Shown here: positions 1-8,040 of the stretch, piece by piece | Layout of the letters: each line of letters begins with the position of its first letter | How positions within the stretch are numbered: the stretch's first letter is position 1 | Source: Elioraea thermophila (ex Habib et al. 2022) | GTDB lineage: Bacteria > Pseudomonadota > Alphaproteobacteria > Acetobacterales > Acetobacteraceae | DNA length: 64,000 bases | Direction: 5' to 3' | Assembly: GCF_003336755.1 (NCBI RefSeq) | Contig: NZ_QMDI01000006.1 | Coordinates: 310,001 to 374,000, forward strand | Program-made: the position numbers and the translations under genes | The notes under the pieces: model-generated | Databases searched by the model: none | Told to the model about the DNA's origin: nothing | What the model saw: only the letters and a program-made list of their open reading frames with translations

Positions 1-2
1 AC

Positions 3-434
3 CCGTACGTGATCGAAAACATCGATGCCGCGATCGCCTGGGCGAGAGCCCGTCTCGCCGAACGCTTCGGCGCACCCGATGCGGCCGGTTGGTCGGTGCA
101 CTACCACCTGTTCGGCCGCAACGGCGTGATGGGCGAGCTCGAACCGAGCCCACCGGCCCATCCGCACGAGCTCGGCATCGTGGTCGAGACGGTCTGCCGG
201 GACGCAGCGAGGGCCGAAGAGATTTGTGCTCTGGCCGCGCGCAACCTGTTCTACGCCCGGCTGCCCGAGGTGAAGGGCACGGCCGGGGCGGCGGCGCTGA
301 TGGCGGACGAGATCCTGATCGGCAAACCCGGCTACGAGTGGACGCTGAACCACGTGATGCCGGTGCGCGATGCCTGCGAGCTGTTCCGGACCGAATTCCA
401 TCTCGTCGATGGACGCGCGCGGAGGGCCGCCTGA
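3..434 (+). CDS. AtuA-like protein, C-terminal fragment (cut by window start)
   Basis: The reading frame is open from the left edge, so only the last 144 or so codons are present. The visible part has the pattern I associate with the C-terminus of the AtuA family (former DUF1446, acyclic terpene utilisation): a segment Gly-Arg-Asn-Gly-Val-Met-Gly-Glu-Leu-Glu-Pro near the start, then a HELGIVVETV strand and a closing YEWTLNHV motif. AtuA proteins are required for citronellol/geraniol breakdown in Pseudomonas, but their reaction is not established and most homologues are of unknown substrate. The DUF4387 gene that follows almost immediately is a frequent partner of this family. The GTG at 9 is an internal codon, not a start. 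Confidence 0.6.
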   Translation, partial: PYVIENIDAAIAWARARLAERFGAPDAAGWSVHYHLFGRNGVMGELEPSPPAHPHELGIVVETVCRDAARAEEICALAARNLFYARLPEVKGTAGAAALMADEILIGKPGYEWTLNHVMPVRDACELFRTEFHLVDGRARRAA

Positions 435-435
435 G

Positions 436-759
436 ATGCTGCGCAACCGCACCACGCTGCGCGACCTCGCCTCCACCATCCGCAGCAAGAATGCCGGGGT
501 CGATCACATCACCTTCGACGTGATCTTCAAGGATCGCACGGCCTTCGAGCGGGTGCGCGAGTCGGGTGTGCTCTCCCCCGAGACCGTCGCCGCGCTCTAC
601 CGCATCCCGCGCGAGCGCATCACCGATTTCGTCGTCTTCGAGCCCGCGAACGCGATCAAGTTCACCCTTCGCCGCGCGCGCCCCTCCGGCAGCCCGGGCG
701 AATCCGACGTGTTCGGCTCGCAGCACTACGCGCCGCTGTTCGAGGTCGAAGTGCCGTGA
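436..759 (+). CDS. DUF4387 family protein
   Basis: A 107-residue protein starting at ATG 436, two bases after the stop of the AtuA-like gene, so the pair is surely co-transcribed. It begins MLRNRTTLRDLAS, continues with a strand-rich stretch (DHITFDVIFKD) and ends with VFGSQHYAPLFEVEVP, which fits the length and character of DUF4387 proteins. Family knowledge: DUF4387 proteins are small, of unknown biochemical function, and usually sit next to or are fused with AtuA-type proteins, which suggests they form one enzyme complex. I infer the same here. An upstream in-frame ATG at 370 lies inside the previous gene and is less likely. Confidence 0.75.
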   Translation: MLRNRTTLRDLASTIRSKNAGVDHITFDVIFKDRTAFERVRESGVLSPETVAALYRIPRERITDFVVFEPANAIKFTLRRARPSGSPGESDVFGSQHYAPLFEVEVP

Positions 760-848
760 CGAGCTTTCTGAAGTAGCGCACGCAAGGGTTGCAGACGTCG
801 CCCCGCTCGCGGCATCGTTCACGCCAGGAGCGTGGGGCGGAAGCAGGC

Positions 849-1598
849 GTGACGAAGCGGCGCGACTTGGCCGAAGCGCAAGGGTTGTTCGCCGAGGCTG
901 GTGCGACGGTCGCGGCCGATGGCGAGGCGGCGGCGGGGCATCTCGGCCATCGCGCCCGTCTGCGCGCCCGCTTTCTCAAGGGCGGGGCGGAGGCGGTGGC
1001 CGACTACGAACTCCTGGAACTCCTGCTGTTCGCCATCCCTCGTCTCGACACCAAGCCGCTCGCCAAGGCGTTGATCGCGCGCTTCGGCTCCTTCGCCGGC
1101 GTGCTCGCCGCCCCGCCCGAAGCGCTGCGGTCCGTGCCCGGCGTAGGCGATGCGGTGGTGGTCACGCTGAAGGTGGCGCATGCCGCGGCCCTGAAGCTCG
1201 CCGCCGCCGAGGTGCGCGAGGCGCCGGTGCTGAACGCCTGGGACAAGCTCGTCGCCTACCTGCACGCCGCGCTGGCGCGCGAGCCGGTCGAGCACGTGCG
1301 CGTTCTCTATCTCGATGCGAAGAACCGGCTGAAGGCGGACGAGGCGCACGGCCGCGGCACGGTGAACCACACGCCGCTCTATCCGCGCGAGATCGTCCGC
1401 CGCGCGCTCGAACTCCAGGCCACCGCCCTGATCCTCGTGCACAACCATCCCTCCGGCGACCCGACCCCCTCGCGCGCCGACATCGACCTCACGCGCGAGG
1501 TTCGCGAGGCAGCCGCCCTGTTGGGCATCGCGCTGCACGACCACGTGATCGTCGGCAACGGCCGGGTCGCCTCGTTCCGTCAGCTCGGCCTGCTCTGA
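849..1598 (+). CDS. radC: RadC/UPF0758 family JAB-domain protein, copy 1
   Basis: About 249 residues from GTG 849, preceded by a purine-rich GGGGCGGAAG; an in-frame TTG at 789 would add 20 residues rich in Arg that look non-native. It has a helix-hairpin-helix-like N-terminal part (PGVGDAVVVTLK) and a C-terminal JAB1/MPN metalloprotease-like domain with the metal site HNHPSGDPTPSRAD near residue 198. RadC was named for DNA repair, but a direct repair role in E. coli was withdrawn and the true function is unknown. It lies directly upstream of a second copy (1692-2552) on the same strand; both keep the His-x-His-x7-Ser-x2-Asp signature, so both could bind zinc. Confidence 0.88.
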   Translation: MTKRRDLAEAQGLFAEAGATVAADGEAAAGHLGHRARLRARFLKGGAEAVADYELLELLLFAIPRLDTKPLAKALIARFGSFAGVLAAPPEALRSVPGVGDAVVVTLKVAHAAALKLAAAEVREAPVLNAWDKLVAYLHAALAREPVEHVRVLYLDAKNRLKADEAHGRGTVNHTPLYPREIVRRALELQATALILVHNHPSGDPTPSRADIDLTREVREAAALLGIALHDHVIVGNGRVASFRQLGLL

Positions 1599-1691
1599 TC
1601 GGGCAGCCGCCGGAGGTCGCTCACCTCTTGCAACTATTGCGCGTTTGATGGCACATCGCCACAACCACGCAATCGTCTGCGGGGGCGCGGC

Positions 1692-2552
1692 ATGGGGCTG
1701 CTGCGACGGCTGTTCGGCAAGGACGCGGAGGGGCTTCGCTTCCCCGAGCCGCCCGTCCCGCGCTCGCGGGGTTTCGCCGAAGCCCCGGCCGGTCTCACCC
1801 CGCCGTCGGACGGCAGCGCTTCTCCTGCCCCTGCGGCCGAAGCCGCCTGGCCGCGGGCGCCGGCTGAAGTGCAGTTCCCCTCCACCGGGCCGCACGGCCA
1901 CCGCGCGCGGCTGCGCGACAAGCTCCTCACCCGCGGCCCCGACGCCCTCGCCGATTACGAGCTCCTCGAGATGCTCCTGTTCTTCGCCATGCCGAAGGGC
2001 GACACCAAACCCCTCGCCAAGGCGCTGATCAACCGCTTCGGCAGCTTCGCCGAGGTGCTCGCGGCACCCACCAAGGTGCTGCTCGAGACGCGCGGGCTCG
2101 GCCCGCACAGTGTCGCCGCGCTGAAGCTCGTGCAGGCCGCCGCACTCAGGCTCGCGCGCGCCCAGGCGGCGGAGAAGCCGCTCCTGTCCAACTGGGCTCA
2201 GCTGATCGACTATCTCACCGCCGCCTGCGCGCGCGAACCCGTCGAGCAGTTCCGCATCCTGTTCCTCGATCCGAAGAACCGGCTGATCGCCGACGAGGTG
2301 CAGGGCCGTGGCACGGTGAACCACACCCCCGTCTATCCGCGCGAGGTGGTGAGGCGCGCCCTCGAGCTGCACGCCACCGCACTGATCCTGGTGCACAACC
2401 ACCCTTCGGGCGACACCACACCGTCCCGCGCCGACATCGAAATGACGCAGGAGATCAAGGAGGCCGCGGGCCTGCTCGGCATCGTGGTGCACGACCACGT
2501 CATCATCGGTCGCGCGGGCTGGACCTCGCTGCGGCAGAAGGGGCTCCTCTAG
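1692..2552 (+). CDS. radC: RadC/UPF0758 family JAB-domain protein, copy 2
   Basis: A 286-residue protein from ATG 1692. After an about 65-residue Pro/Ala/Ser-rich N-terminal extension not present in copy 1, it runs colinear with copy 1: [13 protein letters not shown], a hairpin segment ([12 protein letters not shown]) and the JAB metal motif [14 protein letters not shown] near residue 236. Well over half of the aligned residues match copy 1 by eye, so the two arose by an old tandem duplication followed by divergence of the N-terminus. Its stop overlaps by a few bases the stop of the convergent MarR gene. Function as for copy 1: conserved, unsolved. Confidence 0.88.
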   Translation: MGLLRRLFGKDAEGLRFPEPPVPRSRGFAEAPAGLTPPSDGSASPAPAAEAAWPRAPAEVQFPSTGPHGHRARLRDKLLTRGPDALADYELLEMLLFFAMPKGDTKPLAKALINRFGSFAEVLAAPTKVLLETRGLGPHSVAALKLVQAAALRLARAQAAEKPLLSNWAQLIDYLTAACAREPVEQFRILFLDPKNRLIADEVQGRGTVNHTPVYPREVVRRALELHATALILVHNHPSGDTTPSRADIEMTQEIKEAAGLLGIVVHDHVIIGRAGWTSLRQKGLL

Positions 2553-3064
2553 TCGCCCTCCTGCGCCCGTTCGAGCGCCTCGAGGCGGGCGAGCAGACGC
2601 AGTAGCCCCGCCCGCAAGGCCCGTTCCTCCGCTGCCGACAATCCAGCCAGCACCTCGCGCTCCGTCTCCAGCGCCAGCGGAACGATCCGCTCATAGACCG
2701 TTCGTCCGCGTGGGGTGAAGGAAATCAGCGCGAGCCGCCCGTCCGTCGGGTGCGGTGCGCGCCGCACCAGCCCCTTCGCCTGCAGCGAAGCAAGCGCGCG
2801 GCTCACCTTCACCTTGTCCATCGCCGTGCGCTCGACGATGCCGCTCGCACTGGTCGGTTCCCCCTCCCCGATCACCGCGAGACAACGCCACTCCGGAATC
2901 GTGATGCCGAACGCGTCCTCGTAGCGCCGCGCAACCAGGCCGCTCACCCGGTTCGCCGCCACCGACAGCAGGTAGGGCAGGAACGCCTCGAGGCGGAAGG
3001 GGCCCGCCTCGCCTCGATCGCGCTGCCGCACGGGCCCGACGGCCACGCTTGACTTTGGTTTCAT
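2549..3064 (-). CDS. MarR family transcriptional regulator of the homogentisate operon
   Basis: A 171-residue winged-helix protein. The core runs from [24 protein letters not shown] through the recognition region ([29 protein letters not shown]) to the wing ([17 protein letters not shown]). It is divergent from the homogentisate dioxygenase gene and separated by 68 bases. The perfect palindrome GTTTCA-TG-TGAAAC at 3058-3071 covers its own start codon, so it most likely represses both itself and the operon and is released by a pathway aromatic acid, as known for HpaR/HmgR-type MarR proteins. The putative promoter places the transcription start at or next to the ATG, implying a leaderless mRNA; in-frame GTG codons shortly downstream are alternative starts. 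Confidence 0.85.
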   Translation of the reverse strand: MKPKSSVAVGPVRQRDRGEAGPFRLEAFLPYLLSVAANRVSGLVARRYEDAFGITIPEWRCLAVIGEGEPTSASGIVERTAMDKVKVSRALASLQAKGLVRRAPHPTDGRLALISFTPRGRTVYERIVPLALETEREVLAGLSAAEERALRAGLLRLLARLEALERAQEGD

Positions 3065-3077
3065 GTGAAACTATCAG
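3049..3077 (+). promoter_or_regulatory. Promoter of the homogentisate operon
   Basis: TTGACT at 3049-3054 and TATCAG at 3072-3077 are separated by exactly 17 bases, a good sigma-70-type match in an otherwise GC-rich region. The spacer holds the MarR palindrome. Transcription would start near 3084, giving a leader of about 50 bases before the hmgA start, which carries GGGGAGGG as ribosome binding site. Confidence 0.6.
3058..3071. promoter_or_regulatory. MarR-type operator palindrome
   Basis: GTTTCA-TG-TGAAAC is a perfect 6+6 inverted repeat with a 2-base centre. It fills the spacer of the plus-strand promoter and overlaps the minus-strand -10 hexamer and the MarR start codon. Position and symmetry are typical for a MarR dimer that blocks RNA polymerase at both divergent promoters. 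Confidence 0.6.
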
Positions 3078-3100
3078 CGCGGTGCCAGAGCAGTTGGCAA
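3071..3100 (-). promoter_or_regulatory. Candidate promoter of the MarR gene
   Basis: Read on the minus strand, TTGCCA (3100-3095) and TGATAG (3076-3071) are 18 bases apart. The -10 hexamer lies back to back with that of the hmg operon. The predicted start of transcription falls at about 3064, the first base of the MarR ATG. The hexamers are moderate matches only. Confidence 0.4.
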
Positions 3101-3132
3101 GCCCGCCGCAACGCAACGGGGAGGGTCTCGCG

Positions 3133-4269
3133 ATGAAGCACTACATCCGCTTTCCGCGCCTTGAGGGGCAGACCTCGCGCCAGGCGCATGCCGACCTGCC
3201 GCCCGGCACCTACGAGCGCGAACTCGGCAAGGAAGGCTTCTTCGGCCCGGCCACCCACATGTACCACCGCCATCCGCCGACCGGCTGGTCGTCCTGGGAG
3301 GGCCCGCTCCGCCCACGCGCCTTCGACCTCAACCGCATCAACGCCGAGCACGCTTCCCCCTTCGATGCGCCCGACGTGCTGTTCAACCAGCACGTTCGCC
3401 TGCGCTTCTGGCGCGCGCCGATGGCAATGGACCATCTCGCACGGAACGCCGATGGCGATGAGCTCATCTTCGTCCATCGCGGCGCCGGTCACCTGTTCTG
3501 CGACTACGGCCACATGACCTTCCGTGAGGGCGATTACATCGTGCTGCCCCGCTCCACCATGTGGCGCCTCGAGTGCACCGAGCCCACCACCTGCCTGCTG
3601 ATCGAGGCCACCGGCTCGACCTACATGCTGCCCGACAAGGGCATGCTCGGCCACCATGCGATCTTCGACCCGGCGGTGCTGGAGACGCCGGCGATCGACG
3701 ACGCCTTCCGCGCCCAACAGCACGAGAACGCCACGCGCGTGGTGATCAAGCGCCGCAACGCGATCTCCGTCTGCACCTATCCCTTCAACCCGCTCGATGC
3801 GGTCGGCTGGCATGGCGATCTCGCGCCGGTGAAGCTGAACGTGGATCAGATCCGCCCGCTCGTCTCGCACCGCTACCACCTGCCACCCTCGGCGCACACC
3901 ACCTTCGTCGCCAACCGTTTCGTCATCTGCACCTTCACGCCTCGCCCGTTCGAGACCGACCCTGGTGCGCTGAAGGTTCCGTTCTTCCACAACAACGACG
4001 ACTACGACGAGGTGCTGTTCTACCACGCGGGCGACTTCTTCTCGCGCGACAATATCCGGGCGGGGATGATGACGCTGCACCCCTGCGGCTTCACCCACGG
4101 GCCGCATCCGAAGGCGCTGGAGCGCGCCTTCGTCCAGCCCAAGCCGGCCACCGACGAGTATGCGGTGATGCTCGACACCCGCGACGCTCTGGAGATCGGC
4201 GAGGCGGCGTTCGGCTGCGAGTGGCCCGACTACGCCGACAGCTGGAAAGTGAAGCGCGCGGCGGAGTGA
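3133..4269 (+). CDS. hmgA: Homogentisate 1,2-dioxygenase
   Basis: A 378-residue non-haem Fe(II) cupin that opens the ring of homogentisate to 4-maleylacetoacetate in the cytoplasm. Start ATG 3133 follows GGGGAGGG. The N-terminal half is a beta-sandwich (RAFDLNRINAEHASPF, FDYGHMTFREGDY-like stretch), and the C-terminal cupin shows WHGD, then a His/Glu cluster in FHNNDDYDEVLFYHAG (about residues 285-292) and THGPHP (about 321-325), which fit the iron ligands of the family. It is shorter than the classic 430-440-residue enzymes of Pseudomonas and man, as in the compact bacterial subgroup. First gene of the operon, so directly under the MarR operator. Confidence 0.88.
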   Translation: MKHYIRFPRLEGQTSRQAHADLPPGTYERELGKEGFFGPATHMYHRHPPTGWSSWEGPLRPRAFDLNRINAEHASPFDAPDVLFNQHVRLRFWRAPMAMDHLARNADGDELIFVHRGAGHLFCDYGHMTFREGDYIVLPRSTMWRLECTEPTTCLLIEATGSTYMLPDKGMLGHHAIFDPAVLETPAIDDAFRAQQHENATRVVIKRRNAISVCTYPFNPLDAVGWHGDLAPVKLNVDQIRPLVSHRYHLPPSAHTTFVANRFVICTFTPRPFETDPGALKVPFFHNNDDYDEVLFYHAGDFFSRDNIRAGMMTLHPCGFTHGPHPKALERAFVQPKPATDEYAVMLDTRDALEIGEAAFGCEWPDYADSWKVKRAAE

Positions 4270-4380
4270 AGCCGGGCGCCGCTGCGGCGGCGGTGACGCA
4301 GGGCGCACTCGGGCGATGCGGGAGGAACGCGTGGGAGAGAGGGGGAACATGCTGCCGTCCGTGTCGAAGGGAGGCAGGCG

Positions 4381-5406
4381 ATGAAACTCGCCAGTCTGCG
4401 TGAGGGCGGTCGCGACGGCCGCCTCCTCCTGGTCAGCCGCGACCTCGCCCGCGCCGAGCGCGCCGCCACCGCACCCACCCTGCAGGCCGTGCTCGACGAT
4501 TGGGCGCGCCTCGGCCCCGCCATCGCGGCGGAATGGACCGCGTTCGAGACGAACCCCTCGCGCGGCTTTCCCTTCGACCCTGCCGCCTGCGCCTCGCCGC
4601 TGCCGCGCGCCTACCAGTGGGCGGATGGTTCGGCCTACCTCACCCACGTCGAACTCGTCCGACGCGCGCGCGGTGCGGAGATGCCGCCGTCCTTCCGCGA
4701 CGACCCGCTGATGTATCAGGGCGGGTCGGACGGTTTCCTCGGCCCCTGCGACGACATCCCGCTCGGCGACGAGGCCTGGGGGCTCGATTTCGAGGGCGAG
4801 GTGGCGGTGGTGCTCGACGACGTGCCGATGGGAGCGGACGAGGCGACGGCCCGCGCCGCGATCCGACTGTTCGTGCTCGTCAACGACGTCTCGCTGCGCA
4901 ACCTGATCCCCGCCGAACTCGCCAAGGGTTTCGGCTTCTTCCAATCGAAGCCGGCTTCCGCCTTCTCGCCGGTCGCGGTCAGCCCCGATGAGCTCGGTGC
5001 GGCTTGGGATGGCGATCGTCTGCACGGGGCACTTCTCTGTTCCGTAAACGGAACGCTCTTCGGCCGTCCCGATGCGGGCCGCGACATGCAGTTCGGCTTT
5101 CCCCGCCTGATCGCGCATGCGGCGCGCACGCGCGCGCTCGGCGCCGGCACCATTCTCGGCGGAGGAACCGTCTCCAACCGGCACGAGGACCTCGCGCGCG
5201 CCTGGGTCGATCAGGGTGGCGTGGGTTTCGCCTGCATCGCCGAGGCGCGCACCATCGAGACCATCCTGCATGGCGCGCCGCGCACGCCTTTCCTGCGCGC
5301 GGGCGATCGCGTGCGGATCGAGATGAAGGATCAGGAGGGCCGCTCCGTCTTCGGCGCGATCGACCAGCGCGTGGCGGCCGTGGCCACCCAGTGCAAGGCA
5401 GCGTGA
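4381..5406 (+). CDS. Fumarylacetoacetate hydrolase family protein
   Basis: A 341-residue FAH-fold protein. The metal-binding residues typical of the fold are seen in DFEGEVAVVLDD (Glu-x-Glu, about residues 139-141) and in LFVLVNDVSLRN; a FFQSKPASAFSPVAVSPDEL segment is characteristic for the short subgroup. In this operon it should cleave fumarylacetoacetate to fumarate and acetoacetate, the last step of homogentisate breakdown. It is shorter than the classic fumarylacetoacetase (about 420-430 residues), so substrate assignment rests on context. A 111-base gap separates it from hmgA; it is followed after two bases by the next gene. Confidence 0.82.
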   Translation: MKLASLREGGRDGRLLLVSRDLARAERAATAPTLQAVLDDWARLGPAIAAEWTAFETNPSRGFPFDPAACASPLPRAYQWADGSAYLTHVELVRRARGAEMPPSFRDDPLMYQGGSDGFLGPCDDIPLGDEAWGLDFEGEVAVVLDDVPMGADEATARAAIRLFVLVNDVSLRNLIPAELAKGFGFFQSKPASAFSPVAVSPDELGAAWDGDRLHGALLCSVNGTLFGRPDAGRDMQFGFPRLIAHAARTRALGAGTILGGGTVSNRHEDLARAWVDQGGVGFACIAEARTIETILHGAPRTPFLRAGDRVRIEMKDQEGRSVFGAIDQRVAAVATQCKAA

Positions 5407-5408
5407 CG

Positions 5409-6392
5409 ATGAGCAAGGCCTTCGCCTCCACCGCCGACCTCGCGGAGAAGCGCGTCAGTTTCGACGAGATCGGACCCGGCCTCTATGCCTACACGGCGGA
5501 GGGCGACCCGAACTCGGGTGTGATCATCGGCGACGATTCGGTCCTGGTGATCGACGCCCAGGCGACGCCAGCCATGGCGGAAGGCGTGATCGCGCGCATC
5601 CGCGCCGTAACAGACAAGCCCATCCGTCACCTCGTTCTCACCCACTACCACGCGGTGCGCGTGCTGGGTGCCTCGGCGTATCGGGCGAATGCCATCCTCG
5701 CTTCGGAGGCGACGCGGGCCCTGATCGCCGAGCGCGGGGCGGAGGACATGGCCTCCGAGATCGGTCGCTTTCCCCGCCTGTTCCGCGGCCGCGACACCAT
5801 CCCGGGGCTGACCTGGCCGACGATCACGTTCGCACGCGACATCACGCTGTGGCTCGGCGGCCGCGAGGTGCGCATCATCCATATCGGTCGCGCCCATACC
5901 GCCGGCGACACCGTCGTGTGGTTGCCGAAGGAGCGCGTGCTGTTCGCCGGCGACACGGTGGAGTTCGGGGCCACCCCGTATTGCGGGGATGCGCATTTCC
6001 GTGACTGGCCTGCAACCCTCGCCGCCATCCGCGCGCTCGGCCCCGAGGCGCTGGTGCCTGGCCGCGGGCGGGCGCTCACCACGGGCTCTGAGTCGCGCCT
6101 TGCCATCGAGGGGACGGAGGCTTTCGTCACCCGTCTCTTCGCGCTCGTGCGCGCCTTCGCCGAGCGGGGTGCGTCGCTGAAGGAGACCTATGAGGCGGCG
6201 ATGCACGCGCTGCGGCCCGATTTCGGCCAGTGGGTCATCTTCGAGCACTGCATGCCGTTCAACGTCTCGCGCGCCTACGACGAGGCGATCGGAATCGAAC
6301 GCCCGCGCGTCTGGACAGCCGAACGCGACCTCGCGCTGTGGCGCGCGCTGGAAGGCGAAATTGCGCCGAAGACCGCCGAGGTGCACGGCTGA
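5409..6392 (+). CDS. Atypical MBL-fold metallohydrolase of the homogentisate operon
   Basis: A 327-residue metallo-beta-lactamase-fold protein, ATG 5409 just after the stop of the FAH gene. Order of motifs: early strand Asp (VLVIDAQ), the metal motif region, GRAHTAGDTVVWLP, and LFAGDTVEFGATP. The canonical His-x-His-x-Asp-His is changed to His79-Tyr-His81-Ala-Val-Arg: the Asp and third His are missing, so at most one of the two usual metals may be bound. Later ligands (His in RAHTAGD, Asp in AGDTV) are kept. It probably acts on a pathway intermediate or by-product such as a lactone or thioester, but no reaction is established. The protein looks intact and is not a decayed gene. Confidence 0.8.
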   Translation: MSKAFASTADLAEKRVSFDEIGPGLYAYTAEGDPNSGVIIGDDSVLVIDAQATPAMAEGVIARIRAVTDKPIRHLVLTHYHAVRVLGASAYRANAILASEATRALIAERGAEDMASEIGRFPRLFRGRDTIPGLTWPTITFARDITLWLGGREVRIIHIGRAHTAGDTVVWLPKERVLFAGDTVEFGATPYCGDAHFRDWPATLAAIRALGPEALVPGRGRALTTGSESRLAIEGTEAFVTRLFALVRAFAERGASLKETYEAAMHALRPDFGQWVIFEHCMPFNVSRAYDEAIGIERPRVWTAERDLALWRALEGEIAPKTAEVHG

Positions 6393-6436
6393 AGACCGCG
6401 AGGCGGAGGGGGCAGGAACGGAGGAAACGCGACGCG

Positions 6437-8038
6437 ATGCCGACGACCTACACCAACCCGCGCTTCCCGTTCCGCCGCCCGCTCGAACTCGACGGCAAGG
6501 GCGGATCTGCCCGCGTCGTCATCGTCGGCGCCGGTCTCGTCGGCCTCACCCTCGCCCTCGATCTCGCCCGCCACGGCATCGCCTCCGTCGTGCTCGACGA
6601 CGACGACACGGTGAGCTTCGGCAGCCGCGCCATCTGCTTCGCCAAGCGCAGCCTGGAGATCTACGACCGGCTCGGGCTCGGCCAGAAGCTGCTCGACAAG
6701 GGCATCACCTGGAAGGTCGGCAAGGTCTTCTTCGGCTCCGCGCTCGCCTACACCTTCGACCTGTTGCCCGAGGACGGGCACCGCATGCCGGCGTTCGTCA
6801 ACCTCCAGCAATACTACTTGGAGGAGTGGCTGGTCGAGGCCTGCACGGAAACGGGGCTCGTCGATCTGCGCTGGAAGTCGCGCGTCGTTTCGGTCGATCC
6901 CCGCGCGGACGGCGTTCGTCTCGGTGTCGAAACGCCGGACGGATCCTACGTGCTCGAGGCCGAGTGGCTCGCCGCCTGCGACGGCGCGCGGTCCACCGTA
7001 CGCGAGGCCCTGGGCCTCCCCTTCGTCGGCCAGGTGTTTCGCGACCGTTTCCTGATCGCGGACGTCGTGCTGAAGACGGAAGTGCCGTTCCCGACCGAGC
7101 GCTGGTTCTGGTTCGACCCGCCGTTCCATCCGGGCCAGTCGGTTCTTCTGCACAAGCAGCCGGACGGGGTGTGGCGCATCGATTTCCAGCTCGGCTGGGA
7201 GGCGGACCCGGAGGAGGAGAAGAGGCCGGAGCGCGTGGTGCCGCGGATCCGTGCGATGCTCGGCAAGGATGTCGCCTTCGACCTCGAATGGGTGAGCGTC
7301 TACACCTTCCGCTGCCGACGCCTGGAGCGCTTCCGCCATGGCCGGATCTTCTTCGTCGGCGACTCGGCGCATCAGGTGAGCCCGTTCGGTGCGCGCGGCG
7401 GCAACGGCGGCATCCAGGACGCCGACAACCTCGCCTGGAAACTCGCGGCCGTGCTGAAGGGCACGGCACCCGAGACCCTGCTCGACAGCTACGACGCCGA
7501 ACGGATCCCCGCCGCGGACGAGAACATCCTGCACTCGACGCGGGCGACCGACTTCATCACGCCGAAGACGGAAGCCGCGCGGGCCTATCGCGACGCCGTG
7601 CTGCTGCTCGCCCGCGAGCACGCCTTCGCGCGGCGCATGGTGAATTCGGGTCGGCTCTCTTTGCCGCACGCTTACGCGGCGAGCCCGCTGTCGACGCCGG
7701 ACGAGGAGGCCTGGGCGGGCGGCCCTGCCCCGGGCGCGCCCTGCCTCGATGCGCCGCTGGCAGACGGGTTCCTGCTCAACCGTCTCGGTAACGAACCGGT
7801 CCTGCTCCGTTTCGGCGAGAACGCTTCGCCCGCCGTGCCGGGAGTGCGCACCGTCACCGTCCCCGCGGAAGGGATCGCGGCGGAACGGTACGCCGCCTCG
7901 GCCGGCACCGCCTATCTCATTCGCCCCGACCAGCACGTCGCCGCCCGGTTCCGCACACCAAACGCCGACCACCTCGCCGCCGCCCTCGCTCGCCTGTGGG
8001 GCCGCGAGCCGGCCGAAGCCGCGCGGGAGGCCGCCTGA
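6437..8038 (+). CDS. FAD-dependent aromatic hydroxylase, probable 3-hydroxyphenylacetate 6-hydroxylase (MhaA-like)
   Basis: A 533-residue class A flavoprotein monooxygenase of the PheA/TfdB/MhpA type. Visible motifs are the Rossmann GAGLVG (residues 31-36), the DG motif (CDGARSTVREALG, about residues 184-196) and the GD motif with FAD ribityl contacts (VGDSAHQVSPFGARGGNGG, about residues 311-329). In Pseudomonas putida U, MhaA together with the small coupling protein MhaB turns 3-hydroxyphenylacetate into homogentisate. Here the flavoprotein is in the homogentisate operon and is followed directly by a 76-residue partner, which makes this assignment the most likely one. A 3-(3-hydroxyphenyl)propionate or 3-hydroxybenzoate hydroxylase is the alternative. 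Confidence 0.72.
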   Translation: MPTTYTNPRFPFRRPLELDGKGGSARVVIVGAGLVGLTLALDLARHGIASVVLDDDDTVSFGSRAICFAKRSLEIYDRLGLGQKLLDKGITWKVGKVFFGSALAYTFDLLPEDGHRMPAFVNLQQYYLEEWLVEACTETGLVDLRWKSRVVSVDPRADGVRLGVETPDGSYVLEAEWLAACDGARSTVREALGLPFVGQVFRDRFLIADVVLKTEVPFPTERWFWFDPPFHPGQSVLLHKQPDGVWRIDFQLGWEADPEEEKRPERVVPRIRAMLGKDVAFDLEWVSVYTFRCRRLERFRHGRIFFVGDSAHQVSPFGARGGNGGIQDADNLAWKLAAVLKGTAPETLLDSYDAERIPAADENILHSTRATDFITPKTEAARAYRDAVLLLAREHAFARRMVNSGRLSLPHAYAASPLSTPDEEAWAGGPAPGAPCLDAPLADGFLLNRLGNEPVLLRFGENASPAVPGVRTVTVPAEGIAAERYAASAGTAYLIRPDQHVAARFRTPNADHLAAALARLWGREPAEAAREAA

Positions 8039-8040
8039 CC

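Noticed and set aside
3058-3071. Palindrome as a terminator hairpin
   Set aside because: It is AT-rich, has a 2-base centre too short to loop, and lies between promoter hexamers, so an operator explains it better.
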